From a bacterium (GTDB taxonomy: Bacteria; Vulcanimicrobiota; Vulcanimicrobiia; Vulcanimicrobiales; Vulcanimicrobiaceae), in the NCBI GenBank assembly GCA_028869385.1, contig JAGWSR010000105.1, forward strand, positions 1 through 58,039: DNA of 58,039 nucleotides. Direction: 5' to 3'. This document shows, piece by piece, positions 43,302 to 50,898 of the stretch. How positions within the stretch are numbered: the first letter of the stretch is position 1; each line of letters starts with the position of its first letter. The notes beneath the pieces were generated by a model. The model was not told the origin of the DNA. It saw only the letters and a program-made list of their open reading frames with translations, and searched no databases. A program made the translations under genes and the position numbers.

Positions 43302-44048
43302 TTACATTATCACGCCGCCGTCAACCACGAGGGTTTGACCGGTGACGTACGCGGCAGCATCCGAGCAGAGAAACGCGACGACTCCGCCGATGTCCTCGGG
43401 ACGTCCGGCTCTGCCGAGCGCGGACTGTTTTACGAGGGCCTCTTTGGCGGCGTCGGGCATCTTTTCGGTCATCGCCGTTTCGATGAGACCCGGCGCGACG
43501 GCGTTGACTCTTATGTTCCTCGAACCCAACTCCTTTGCAAGCGACTTGGCTAGCGCTAGGAGTCCGGCTTTCGAAGCGGCATAGGCGGCCTGTCCGGCAT
43601 TGCCGGTGATACCCACGATGCTCGAAACGAGCACGATCGAGCCGGCGCGCTGCTTCATCATGGGCTTGGCGACCGCGCCGCACAGGTAGAACGCCGACTT
43701 CAGGTTGACGTCGAGCATCTGGTCGATCACGTCGGGCTTGAGACGCAGCAAGAGCGCGTCCACCGACTGCCCGGCGTTGGCGACGGCGAAATCCACGCGC
43801 CCGAAGCGCTCCATCGTCTCGCTCACGACGCCTTCCATCGCGGTCTGATCCGCGACGTCGGCGGTGATCACATGGGCGACGGCACCGATCCGCGCGCCCG
43901 CGCAGGCCTCGGCCGTCTCATCGAGCGCCGCACGGTCGCGCCCAACGAGCACGACGTCGGCGCCATCCTTGCAGAGCTCGACCGCGATCGCGCGCCCGAT
44001 ACCACGGCTCGCGCCCGTAATGAGCGCCACTTTCCCCGCAAACCTCAC
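43302..44048 (-). CDS. fabG: 3-oxoacyl-[acyl-carrier-protein] reductase
   Basis: The product is 248 aa from GTG 44048, overlapping fabD's stop as GTGA. It has TGASRGIGRA (cofactor), VANAGQS, SSIVGITGNAGQAAYAASKAG (Ser and Tyr-x3-Lys catalytic residues) and VAPGLIETAMTEKM. It reduces 3-oxoacyl-ACP with NADPH in fatty acid elongation. Confidence 0.97.
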   Translation of the reverse strand: MRFAGKVALITGASRGIGRAIAVELCKDGADVVLVGRDRAALDETAEACAGARIGAVAHVITADVADQTAMEGVVSETMERFGRVDFAVANAGQSVDALLLRLKPDVIDQMLDVNLKSAFYLCGAVAKPMMKQRAGSIVLVSSIVGITGNAGQAAYAASKAGLLALAKSLAKELGSRNIRVNAVAPGLIETAMTEKMPDAAKEALVKQSALGRAGRPEDIGGVVAFLCSDAAAYVTGQTLVVDGGVIM

Positions 44049-45106
44049 GCCTTCACCCCCACCTGAGCCGCCCCAGTATCATCCTGAGCTACCCCAGTGT
44101 CATCCTGAGCTGCCCCAGTGTCATCCTGAGCTGCCCCAGTGTCATCCTGAGCTGCCCCAGTGTCATCCTGAGCTTGTCGAAGGAGGCCACGCAGCTTCTC
44201 CACGCCCGCGTAGTCGCTCACGACCATCACTTGCGGCGCGTTCGGCAGACGCTTCACGAGCGGACCGAGGACGCCGCTCGCGCCGAATTCGACCACGAGG
44301 TCGAGCGATTCATCGAGCATGCGCAGGGCGGTCTCGTGCCAACGCACTTCGTGCGTGATCGAGGTAACGAGATTCTTTTTGATCGCCTCGGCGTCGCGAT
44401 ACGGCTGCGCATCGACGTTCGAGATGACGTCGAAGCGCGGAGTGGCAAAACGGCCACTCTCGACCGCCGCGGCGAACCGCTCCACCGCCGGCTGCATGAG
44501 CTCCGAGTGCCACGCACCGGAGACGTTGAGCGGCACGACGCGTTTTGCGCCGGCGGCGAGCATCGCGTCGCCCGCCGCGACGACCGCGTCGAGGTCGCCC
44601 GAGATAACGATCTGCGCCGGCGAGTTGAAGTTTGCGAGCGTGATGCGCTTGCCGGTCTCCGCGCGCGTTGTATCGACGACGCGGCGAATCGCATCGGCAT
44701 CGAGGCCGAGTACCGCCGACATGCCGCCCGGCGCGAGTTCCGCGGCGTACTGCATCGCCTTCCCGCGCTCATCCACGATGCGCAACGCATCGTCGAATTC
44801 CAATGCGCCCGCGGCGAACAGACTGCAGAATTCGCCGAACGAGTGTCCCGCGCTCGCGACCGGCTTCAGCGCATCGCCGACGGCGGTATAGAGCGCGACG
44901 TTGGTGGTGAAGATCGCGGGCTGGCTAAACTGCGTCTCGCGCAGCTTCTCTTCGGGCCCGTCCTTCTGGAGCGCGAGCAGATCGTAGCCGAGGATGCTCG
45001 ACGCGCGCTCGAAGAGCGCGCGCGCTTCGCTCGACTGCGCCGCGACGTCGGCGCCCATGCCGAGCGCCTGCGAACCTTGACCGGGGAAAACCACGCCAAC
45101 CCGCAT
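44045..45106 (-). CDS. fabD: Malonyl-CoA:ACP transacylase with repetitive C-terminal tail
   Basis: The product is 353 aa; a typical FabD is about 310. ATG 45106 overlaps the fabH stop (TAATG). VFPGQGSQALGMG, AGHSFGEFCSLFAAGAL (nucleophile Ser), and GAWHSELM with the catalytic His confirm the family. After VEKLRGLLRQ the protein enters a tail of five AQDDTGA-like heptads plus AQVGVKA. The tail DNA is a 21-bp tandem array that begins with a dispersed intergenic repeat (CTTCGACAAGCTCAGG core). The extra tail is therefore likely a recent repeat-driven addition. The enzymatic core is intact. Confidence 0.96.
   Translation of the reverse strand: MRVGVVFPGQGSQALGMGADVAAQSSEARALFERASSILGYDLLALQKDGPEEKLRETQFSQPAIFTTNVALYTAVGDALKPVASAGHSFGEFCSLFAAGALEFDDALRIVDERGKAMQYAAELAPGGMSAVLGLDADAIRRVVDTTRAETGKRITLANFNSPAQIVISGDLDAVVAAGDAMLAAGAKRVVPLNVSGAWHSELMQPAVERFAAAVESGRFATPRFDVISNVDAQPYRDAEAIKKNLVTSITHEVRWHETALRMLDESLDLVVEFGASGVLGPLVKRLPNAPQVMVVSDYAGVEKLRGLLRQAQDDTGAAQDDTGAAQDDTGAAQDDTGVAQDDTGAAQVGVKA
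44071..44184. repeat. 21-bp tandem array in the fabD 3' end, linked to a dispersed repeat core
   Basis: Five consecutive 21-bp units of the form CCCCAGTGTCATCCTGAGCTG (one variant with TATC in the first, one with a changed spacer base), then TCATCCTGAGCTTGTCGAAGGA at the 5' end of the gene's tail. The last segment is the reverse complement of the CTTCGACAAGCTCAGG core next to the 54-bp array at 2176-2200. The period is a multiple of three, keeping the fabD frame. Confidence 0.9.
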
Positions 45107-46086
45107 TACGCCCACTTCCACACGACGGCGCCCCACGAGAGACCACCGCCGAAACCAACGAAAACGATGACGTCACCAGGCTTCACGCGTCCGGCTCGCA
45201 CGGCTTCGGAGAGCGCGATCGGAATCGACGCCGCCGAGGTGTTGCCGTACTCGTGAATGTTTACCACGCAACGCTCGGCCGGAATGTCGAGATACTTCAT
45301 CGCCGCGTCGATGATGCGTTTGTTCGCCTGGTGCGGAATCAAGAAGTCCACGTCGGACTTCGCAAGGCCGGCCTTGGCGAGGGCCGCGTCGGTCGCGGCG
45401 ATCATCTTGGTGACGGCGAACTTAAAGACTTCGCGGCCTTCCATGTAAATGCGATCCGCGCCCTCGTCGAGCGCCGCGTGATCGACCGGACGACGCGATC
45501 CACCGGCAGCCACGCGCAGGAGTTCGGGCTTGCTGCCGTCGGATCCGAGCTCCGCGGCCAGGAACGAATCCTGCTCCGAGGCTTCGAGGATCACGGCACC
45601 GGCACCGTCGCCGAAGAGGATCGCGGTGCCGCGATCTTCCTTGTTGACGAGTTTCGAGAGCGTCTCCGCGCCGATGAGCATCACGCGCTTGTACACGCCC
45701 GCGCGAACGAGCGACGACGTGACGGTGAGCCCATAGATGAATCCGCTGCAGGCGATCTCGATGTCGAACGCGGCCTTATCGACCGCGCCGAGCTTCGAAG
45801 CCACGATGCACGCGGTTGCCGGAAAGAGATAGTCCGGATAGACCGTGGCTACGACGTACGCGTCGATATCGCCCGGCTCGAGGTTCGCATTCGCGAGCGC
45901 GTTGCGCGCCGCCGCCAACGCCAAATCACTGGTCGCTTCGTCCGGCGAAGTCCAGTGGCGGCGCTTCATCCCGGTTCGCGACGTGATCCACTCATCGGAC
46001 GTGTCGAACCAGGTCTCGAGTTCTTGGTTATCGACGATGCGTTCGGGCGCGTAGTGCCCGACGCCGACGATCCGTACTCCCGTCAA
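45106..46086 (-). CDS. fabH: 3-oxoacyl-[acyl-carrier-protein] synthase III
   Basis: The product is 326 aa. ACSGFIYGL holds the catalytic Cys, IPHQANKRII the His and EYGNTSAASIP the Asn. GDGAGAVIL is another FabH landmark. It starts fatty acid synthesis by condensing acetyl-CoA with malonyl-ACP. It lies 24 bp after rpmF; plsX, often between them, is missing. Confidence 0.98.
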   Translation of the reverse strand: MTGVRIVGVGHYAPERIVDNQELETWFDTSDEWITSRTGMKRRHWTSPDEATSDLALAAARNALANANLEPGDIDAYVVATVYPDYLFPATACIVASKLGAVDKAAFDIEIACSGFIYGLTVTSSLVRAGVYKRVMLIGAETLSKLVNKEDRGTAILFGDGAGAVILEASEQDSFLAAELGSDGSKPELLRVAAGGSRRPVDHAALDEGADRIYMEGREVFKFAVTKMIAATDAALAKAGLAKSDVDFLIPHQANKRIIDAAMKYLDIPAERCVVNIHEYGNTSAASIPIALSEAVRAGRVKPGDVIVFVGFGGGLSWGAVVWKWA

Positions 46087-46110
46087 GACGCGTATGCCGT
46101 CCCGACGCTA

Positions 46111-46317
46111 CTAGGCGTGATCGTGTCCGGCGTGTTCGTCGCGGATCTCGACGACCTGACGGCCGTCGTAGGTTCCGCACGTACCGCACGTAAAGTGCGG
46201 GCGCTTCGGCTGATGGCACTGGGGGCACTCGACCGTCGTCACCGGATTGAGCTTCCAGTTCGCCGCACGGCGGCTGCGCGTTTTGCTGCGCGGCGTTTTC
46301 CACTTCAGGTTGGCCAC
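46111..46317 (-). CDS. rpmF: 50S ribosomal protein L32
   Basis: The product is 68 aa. KWKTPRSKTRSRRAANWKL is the L32 N-terminus, and CPQC ... FTCGTCGTYDGRQVVE gives four zinc-binding Cys. The C-terminus is extended with His/Asp residues (EHAGHDHA). It lies 6 bp after yceD, the usual arrangement. Confidence 0.97.
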   Translation of the reverse strand: MANLKWKTPRSKTRSRRAANWKLNPVTTVECPQCHQPKRPHFTCGTCGTYDGRQVVEIRDEHAGHDHA

Positions 46318-46323
46318 TGTAAC

Positions 46324-46785
46324 TTACTCTCCATCGCACGAGCACGCGCTCGTGTTCTTGTTTGCACCGCAGGTTCCGCACAGTCCCTTGCAATCGTCGC
46401 CGCAGCGCAGCCCCATGGGCATCGCGCTCAGCACCAACTGCTGGGTCAGATCGGCGACGTCGAGACGGTCGCCCGTCAGGACGTTGTTCTCTCCGAACTG
46501 GTCGCTCTCGCTCCCGGCATGCGGATCGAACCGCTCGTCGACGTCTACGTGCACGGCACGCGAGACATCTTCCAAGCACGAGTCGCACTGGCCCTCCGCC
46601 TTCACGTCGATTTCGCCTTCTATATGAAGGAGCCGGTCCACGTAACGCATCTCCAGATGCACCGTCGCCGGCACGGGGAACGCGATCCCCTCGAACTCCT
46701 CGATGGGCACCTGGTCTTCGACCACCAGAACCTGGCGGCCGCCGCCCATCAACCCACTGACATCAACCCTGTGCGAACGAGCCAT
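46324..46785 (-). CDS. yceD: YceD/DUF177 family, 23S rRNA accumulation protein
   Basis: The product is 153 aa from ATG 46785; the open frame continues upstream but past the promoter. It has CDSCLEDV in the middle and a C-terminal Cys cluster CGDDCKGLCGTCGANK ending CSCDGE. YceD proteins affect 23S rRNA accumulation and almost always precede rpmF, as here. It is the first gene of the long operon. Confidence 0.92.
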   Translation of the reverse strand: MARSHRVDVSGLMGGGRQVLVVEDQVPIEEFEGIAFPVPATVHLEMRYVDRLLHIEGEIDVKAEGQCDSCLEDVSRAVHVDVDERFDPHAGSESDQFGENNVLTGDRLDVADLTQQLVLSAMPMGLRCGDDCKGLCGTCGANKNTSACSCDGE

Positions 46786-46804
46786 ATTGAATCGGTCGCA
46801 GGAT

Positions 46805-46833
46805 GAGGGCCCCGCCACTGCGGCGGAGCCCTC
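46805..46833 (-). promoter_or_regulatory. Leader hairpin of the yceD operon
   Basis: GAGGGC-T-CCGCC / GGCGG-G-GCCCTC forms an 11-bp stem with one mismatch and a 5-nt loop, about 12 nt after the predicted transcription start and 20 nt before yceD. No U run follows. It may stabilise the mRNA or allow feedback by an operon product such as L32 or S16; this is inference. Confidence 0.5.
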
Positions 46834-46851
46834 TCCCATAACGACTACGAG

Positions 46852-46880
46852 ATTGTAGATTCCCGGCCGGGTCTTGTCAA
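46852..46880 (-). promoter_or_regulatory. Sigma-70 promoter of the yceD-rpmF-fab-ffh-rpsP operon
   Basis: On the minus strand, TTGACA (46880-46875), an exact 17-bp spacer and TACAAT (46857-46852). This is near-perfect consensus and the best promoter seen in the window. It is divergent from the lytic transglycosylase gene. Confidence 0.82.
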
Positions 46881-46910
46881 ACGCATCGGACCGAGGGATG
46901 GCCCGGCGCC

Positions 46911-47576
46911 ATGCTATTTCCGAACGACCCGGTCGCCGCCCGTCTCGCCCAACACGGCGTCGAGTACGCCCCGGCCATCGCCGCCGCCGCCCGCCGGCAC
47001 GGCCTCGACCCGACGCTGCTGGCCGCCGTGGCAGCCCAAGAGACCGGCGGCCCCGGCGCAAATGCCGGGCGCAACGTGGTCGGCGACGGCGGCCACGGCC
47101 ACGGCCTCTTTCAGATCGACGACCGCTGGCACGCCTTCGCCAGCTCGCCTGCCGCGATGGACCCGGCGAAGAACGCCGACTACGCTGCCGGAATGCTCGC
47201 CGGACTGCTGCGCCGCTACGGTGGCGACGCGCACGCCGCGCTCTCGGCCTACAATGCCGGAGATCCACGTGCCGTCGGCACCAAGACCACCTGGGCCGAC
47301 GGCGCGCGCCTCGGCTATGCCGATTCGGTCCTGCGACACGAGCGCGCCCTCGAAGGCGGCGAGCCGCTCGAGAGCGCCCGCGCCGAGAGCCAGGCGACCG
47401 CCGAGGCGGTCAATGCGCCGCTTCAAGGGCTTCAAGGCCTCCAAGCGAGCCTCGCTTCGCTCGGCTTCTCCGCACCGAGCCTGCCTCCGCCCTGGCGTCC
47501 TCACAGCCCCGACCTCGACGCGACCGGGCACAAGCGCGCCACCCCGAGCGATGCGGATGCCGCCGGCGAGGCCTAG
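46911..47576 (+). CDS. Lytic transglycosylase (SLT domain)
   Basis: The product is 221 aa. The SLT domain spans residues 20-130: LDPTLLAAVAAQETGGPGANAG with the catalytic Glu (about residue 44), GHGLFQIDDRWH, NADYAAGMLAGLLRRYGGDAHAALSAYNAGDP. The C-terminal 90 residues are Ala/Pro/Ser-rich. There is no signal peptide, so it may be exported by another route, as seen for transglycosylases of secretion systems, or released by lysis. It probably forms an operon with the two small protein genes downstream, 62 bp away. Confidence 0.88.
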   Translation: MLFPNDPVAARLAQHGVEYAPAIAAAARRHGLDPTLLAAVAAQETGGPGANAGRNVVGDGGHGHGLFQIDDRWHAFASSPAAMDPAKNADYAAGMLAGLLRRYGGDAHAALSAYNAGDPRAVGTKTTWADGARLGYADSVLRHERALEGGEPLESARAESQATAEAVNAPLQGLQGLQASLASLGFSAPSLPPPWRPHSPDLDATGHKRATPSDADAAGEA

Positions 47577-47638
47577 CCGCGCGGCCCACCGCGCGTGAAC
47601 GACCCTACGATTCCCAACGTCATAAGGAGAGCATCACC

Positions 47639-47965
47639 ATGGGATTCCTCGTGCCGGCCCTCGAGGCCGCGGCACCCTCGCTCATCGGCGGCCTGGTCAG
47701 CGGCGGAGCGAACGCCGTGCTCGGCGGCTCGAACGGCGTGCTCGGCGGCCTGCTCGGCGAGAACAATCTGTTCCAAACCGGCCTCATGGCGCAGCAGATG
47801 GCCGCGCAACAACAGCTCGACTTGCAGTCCAGCGTCTTCGACGAAGCGATGAATCAGCAAGCCGAGAACATGCGCGAGATCAACACGCTGCGCGACGCGC
47901 AGATGGCCCAGCGCAAAGCCGACGACGGCATCACCAAGAAATTCATCCAGAGCATCAGCGAATGA
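47639..47965 (+). CDS. Small glycine-rich/helical protein with MAQxKxxDxIxKKxI C-terminal motif
   Basis: The product is 108 aa, with AAGGAGA at 47624-47630. The N-terminal 50 residues are hydrophobic and Gly-rich (IGGLVSGGANAVLGG, then NGVLGGLLG). The rest is a Gln/Met-rich helix. The last 20 residues (QMAQRKADDGITKKFIQSI) align without gaps to the end of the next protein. The family is unknown. Small, helical, pairwise-related proteins next to a transglycosylase could be structural parts of a surface or secretion apparatus; that is a guess. Confidence 0.6.
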   Translation: MGFLVPALEAAAPSLIGGLVSGGANAVLGGSNGVLGGLLGENNLFQTGLMAQQMAAQQQLDLQSSVFDEAMNQQAENMREINTLRDAQMAQRKADDGITKKFIQSISE

Positions 47966-48165
47966 TCGCACCGGTCGGGCCGGCGTCGCCGAAATCCAAG
48001 GCGGCGCCGGTCAACGGCGCACACAGCGCCCAAGCCGCGGCGTTCGATATCGCGCTCGACGAGCGCGCCGAACTCGAACGCGAACGCGCGGCCCTCGAAG
48101 CCCTCACGATGGCGCAACTCAAAGACGAAGATGCCATCATGAAAAAGTGGATCGAGATGATCTAA
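47962..48165 (+). CDS. Small helical protein sharing the MAQxKxxDxIxKKWI motif
   Basis: The product is 67 aa; its ATG overlaps the previous stop (ATGA). After a Pro/Ala-rich start, an ERAELERERAALEALTMAQ helix leads to the motif TMAQLKDEDAIMKKWIEMI at the very C-terminus. The gapless match to the preceding protein's tail suggests a shared export or docking signal, or a shared helical packing surface. No known family is recognised. Confidence 0.55.
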   Translation: MIAPVGPASPKSKAAPVNGAHSAQAAAFDIALDERAELERERAALEALTMAQLKDEDAIMKKWIEMI

Positions 48166-48172
48166 CGCACGA

Positions 48173-48622
48173 TCACGAAGAGCGCTGGGCGCTACACCGG
48201 CCTTGATAGATGCCGTATTGCGCAGCATCTCCTACATTATTCACGAACGGGCGATCGTCCACGAGCTTGAATCGGCTGTCGAGTTGGACGATTTCGTGTT
48301 CGGAGCTGATAACATATTCAAATGGCATTCCCGGTTGCCGAACGAGATGACCGCTCTCCCCGAACGCATCCACGTACGTACCAGCCTCCGCATCCACCAC
48401 AAACGTGGCCGTGCGCTGCAAAGCGGGTCTGTCAGCGGCAGCGTTCATCTGCAAGCACCGGGCGCGGTCGATCTCTTTCTCGCCTGATACCCCGATGCCC
48501 ATACATCCGGTCAGGTGCTCCTGGCACGTCCAGGTCACCGGCTGCGCCCACGCAACAGCGCCGCAGCTTGCGGCCAGCGAGATGGCCAGCAGGACGATGC
48601 GTCTCAACATGCTGCGAAACAT
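48173..48622 (-). CDS. Exported hypothetical protein with Cys pairs
   Basis: The product is 149 aa; ATG 48622, or ATG 48610 four codons in. The signal peptide is MLRRIVLLAISLAASCGAVAWA. The mature part has four Cys (WTCQEHLTGCMG, ARCLQ, GRCSA), probably disulfide-bonded. The family is unknown. It is convergent with the small-protein operon (7-bp gap) and divergent from the next exported protein. Confidence 0.6.
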   Translation of the reverse strand: MFRSMLRRIVLLAISLAASCGAVAWAQPVTWTCQEHLTGCMGIGVSGEKEIDRARCLQMNAAADRPALQRTATFVVDAEAGTYVDAFGESGHLVRQPGMPFEYVISSEHEIVQLDSRFKLVDDRPFVNNVGDAAQYGIYQGRCSAQRSS

Positions 48623-48670
48623 TCTGAGCGATCGAGTGCTCGGCCTAGTGAACGTGCTACGATAACGATC

Positions 48671-49138
48671 ATGTTTGCCGCAGTCATCGCCGCCGTCACG
48701 CTGGTCGCATCGCTGATGCCGACACCGGTGCCCACGCCGACGGTGCTCCAGCCGCAGCAGTACCAGGTTTTCGTGCGACACTTGCCGCACGAGCGCGAGC
48801 CCTTCTGCGCCGTACTGGCTTCCGCTGCCGACTGGCGCCGCGTCCTCGCTCCGGCGGCGGTCGGCTTCGGCAACAAACCCTTCGCGCCGCCGACTGCATG
48901 GTGGCGCACGCACGCGGTACTCTTCGTCGCCCGCTCGAGCGCGATGTCGTCGGCTCCGGTGCTCCGCATCAACACCATTATGCGCGATGGAGCGTCGCTC
49001 ACGCTGCACTATACATTCACGCCGCCGCCTCCGGCGAGCGCCACGATGAACACCTGGATCGGCCTCGTCGTTGAGAAGCCGCTCCCGAAGCACGTCACCT
49101 TTTACGAGAACGGGCATCGCGTCTGCGGTCACGCCTAA
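48671..49138 (+). CDS. Exported hypothetical protein
   Basis: The product is 155 aa. The N-terminus (FAAVIAAVTLVASLMPTPVPTPT) is a short signal followed by a Pro/Thr spacer. The domain contains FVRHLPHEREPFCAVLASAADWRRVLAPAAVGFG and a second Cys near the end (RVCGHA). It resembles protease-inhibitor-like secreted domains only loosely. It ends 61 bp before the tRNA-Ile gene. Confidence 0.6.
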   Translation: MFAAVIAAVTLVASLMPTPVPTPTVLQPQQYQVFVRHLPHEREPFCAVLASAADWRRVLAPAAVGFGNKPFAPPTAWWRTHAVLFVARSSAMSSAPVLRINTIMRDGASLTLHYTFTPPPPASATMNTWIGLVVEKPLPKHVTFYENGHRVCGHA

Positions 49139-49199
49139 AGCGGGAGGCCCACCCTACCCGCAGGGGGCTTGCGCGCTATGCTATACTCTGTTCTTGTCC

Positions 49200-49276
49200 G
49201 GGCCATTAGCTCAGCTGGTTAGAGCGCATGCTTGATAAGCATGAGGTCCCTGGTTCGAACCCAGGATGGCCCACCA
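49200..49276 (+). tRNA. tRNA-Ile (GAT anticodon)
   Basis: A 77-nt cloverleaf with encoded CCA. Acceptor GGGCCAT pairs with ATGGCCC, the D arm is GCTC...GAGC, the anticodon stem GCATGCTTGATAAGCATG holds anticodon GAT at 49234-49236, and the T arm is CCTGG-TTCGAAC-CCAGG. A -10-like TATACT lies at 49182-49187. The 3' half (from 49239) is repeated at 50385-50432. Confidence 0.97.
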
Positions 49277-49286
49277 TTCGAAAGCC
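49239..49286 (+). repeat. 48-bp direct repeat, copy 1 (3' half of tRNA-Ile, attL-like)
   Basis: Starts in the anticodon stem and covers the T arm, acceptor, CCA and 10 further bases (ATTCGAAAGCC region). It is identical to 50385-50432. tRNA 3' halves are typical tyrosine-recombinase attachment sites. Confidence 0.9.
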
Positions 49287-49311
49287 CCGCAAATCGCGGG
49301 GCTCTTTCTTT
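49283..49311 (+). terminator. Intrinsic terminator of tRNA-Ile
   Basis: AGCCCCGC (49283-49290) pairs with GCGGGGCT (49296-49303) around a 5-nt loop, followed by CTTTCTTTACTT. Confidence 0.85.
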
Positions 49312-49341
49312 ACTTCTTCGTCGCCGAACCGGCGGCCCGTG

Positions 49342-49971
49342 TCAGCAACGGATGCCAAGCGAAGCGTCACACCAATGGTTATTCAGGGTGAGGTAGAGTT
49401 CGTAAATGCTCAGAACCTGAGGGTTGAAATCGTTAATAAAGTTCTGGGTGATGTCCGAAGAAGGCGTGCCGAGAACTTCGGCCACGATCGTCCCGTTCGG
49501 CAAGCGGAGCGGGCGGAGCCGGCCGCTGAGCTCCGACATAAAGAGACTCGAGTAAATTCCATTTGATGTATCGGCGTACCACTCAAACGTGCTGTGAAAA
49601 GAGACGGTGAGGTTTCCGGCGGAATCGCACGATTCTTGAAACGGCGACGGCCTCCGCATCCGTACCTCCATCGATTGACCTGAGTATCGCTGGTAAATAT
49701 CAGGCACGATGCTCATCCAGGCGTCGGTTTGGAGCCGGAATGGAAACCAGCGGGGAAGATTTTGATCGCCCCAGATAAGGCTATAAATCCTCCCATCAAA
49801 GGCGTTGATCTCTCTCGGCCAATGCGTATTCGACTGATAGGTTGACCAAAGCGCTTTCGATGCGCTGCAGGAAGCGGTTGCGGGTTGCGCATCGCTTATC
49901 GCTTGGGCCCTGGCGTAGCCGGGTGTCAAGATAACGAGAAGCGCGAGCGCAAAAAGCACGTTACGAAACAT
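49342..49971 (-). CDS. Exported hypothetical protein within a tRNA-flanked mini-island
   Basis: The product is 209 aa with a signal peptide (RNVLFALALLVILTPGYARAQA). Three to four Cys are found (TASCSAS, ESCDSAG, HWCDASLGIRC). It is rich in Trp, Tyr and Phe (SLIWGDQNLPRWFPFRLQ). Its codon use is less GC-biased than flanking genes. The C-terminal segment DITQNFINDFNPQV recurs in a fragment at 50899-50966. The gene lies wholly between the duplicated tRNA-Ile 3' halves, supporting horizontal arrival. No function is assigned. Confidence 0.6.
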   Translation of the reverse strand: MFRNVLFALALLVILTPGYARAQAISDAQPATASCSASKALWSTYQSNTHWPREINAFDGRIYSLIWGDQNLPRWFPFRLQTDAWMSIVPDIYQRYSGQSMEVRMRRPSPFQESCDSAGNLTVSFHSTFEWYADTSNGIYSSLFMSELSGRLRPLRLPNGTIVAEVLGTPSSDITQNFINDFNPQVLSIYELYLTLNNHWCDASLGIRC

Positions 49972-50384
49972 GACGCCTCCGATGATTAAATACGATCCCG
50001 CCGTGAAAATCCGAAACGTGAGTTAGTGCTACGCTCAGAGATCCCCCTCCCAAAGCAGCGCAGTTAGCCATTTGGCCTATTTACAAGCGCTCGAGGTGGC
50101 TTATCGTACGTACATGCGGGCCCAGCGGCAACACGCCGACATCGCGCCCAAGCTCATAGTCGATTTCGAGCTTTTGGATTCGCTTGGCGCGCGCCGCGCG
50201 CGCTAGGTGTCAATCCCAAATCTTGACATCTACTTTAACACCTAAGACGATGCCGAACGCTGCCGTTCGTTGCCGGTTGTGCCGCAGGTCGACAGCTGCG
50301 AATTCATCCGACATTTACTGCGTATTGCCGCTATTTGCTGGTCGATTCCGATCGCACCGGAAAAGGTCATTTTACAATTGATAC
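49972..50384. other. Gene-poor part of the tRNA-Ile mini-island
   Basis: No convincing intact gene. A plus-strand open frame of about 45 codons ending at TAG 50206 (segment AYLQALEVAYRTYMRAQ) looks protein-like but has no good start and may be a remnant. The rest is of lower GC and non-coding in appearance; no integrase remnant was recognisable. Confidence 0.5.
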
Positions 50385-50432
50385 GCATGAGGTCCCTGGT
50401 TCGAACCCAGGATGGCCCACCATTCGAAAGCC
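50385..50432 (+). repeat. 48-bp direct repeat, copy 2 (partial tRNA-Ile, attR-like)
   Basis: Exact copy of 49239-49286. The preceding sequence cannot complete a cloverleaf, so this is not a tRNA gene. It marks the right end of a 1.15-kb insertion or its scar. Confidence 0.9.
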
Positions 50433-50460
50433 TCGATCGCTCGATCGAGGCTTTGTGTTT
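50427..50460 (+). terminator. Intrinsic terminator after the tRNA-Ile fragment
   Basis: A 13-bp stem, AAAGCCTCGATCG (50427-50439) with CGATCGAGGCTTT (50442-50454), 2-nt loop, followed by GTGTTTT. Its stem differs from the terminator of the intact tRNA. Confidence 0.8.
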
Positions 50461-50551
50461 TAGTTAGCGATCGCCATCGCCTCGAGCTGCGCTTGATTGG
50501 CGATATTGATGTCGCGCGCTCAGAGCGTACAGTGATTCGGGGACTCGTCGT

Positions 50552-50743
50552 TTATTTCTCGGAGTTCGAGAGGCCGAGGATCGAGTATGGCTTCGCCACG
50601 TACGTGTATTTTTCGCCGCAAACGCGGCAGACGTTGAGCGGACTGCCGAAATGTTCATGCGGGGGATAGATTTTCGGCGTCGCAACGCGTTTGGTGGTCG
50701 CGCGCTTGGCGGCGACGGGGGCGAGAGCTACTTCGGTTTTCAT
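50552..50743 (-). CDS. Small zinc-ribbon-like protein
   Basis: The product is 63 aa. A basic N-terminal half (KRATTKRVATPK) is followed by VCRVCGEKYTYV, a single CxxC knuckle, and a hydrophobic end. One CxxC would need a partner or dimer to bind zinc. The family is unknown. It lies outside the tRNA-Ile repeats, 120 bp past the second copy. Confidence 0.5.
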   Translation of the reverse strand: MKTEVALAPVAAKRATTKRVATPKIYPPHEHFGSPLNVCRVCGEKYTYVAKPYSILGLSNSEK

Positions 50744-50898
50744 GACGTGGTACGTTTCTGGCTCTCAAACGAGAGCAGCACGCGTTCAAAAGTGAATACG
50801 TATAGACGATAGTATTCCGCACGCGAGGAGGATCGCCTCCATTTCACGCGTTGCTCGCCGGAGCGCGAACGCATCGGACCCTACCGTGGCGACCCGAA

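Noticed and set aside
47639-48165. Type III secretion needle/translocator proteins
   Set aside because: Size and helical tails are suggestive, but no secretion ATPase, ring or chaperone gene is nearby and no family motif is certain.
50385-50432. A second tRNA-Ile gene
   Set aside because: Only the 3' half is present; upstream sequence cannot form the acceptor or D arm.
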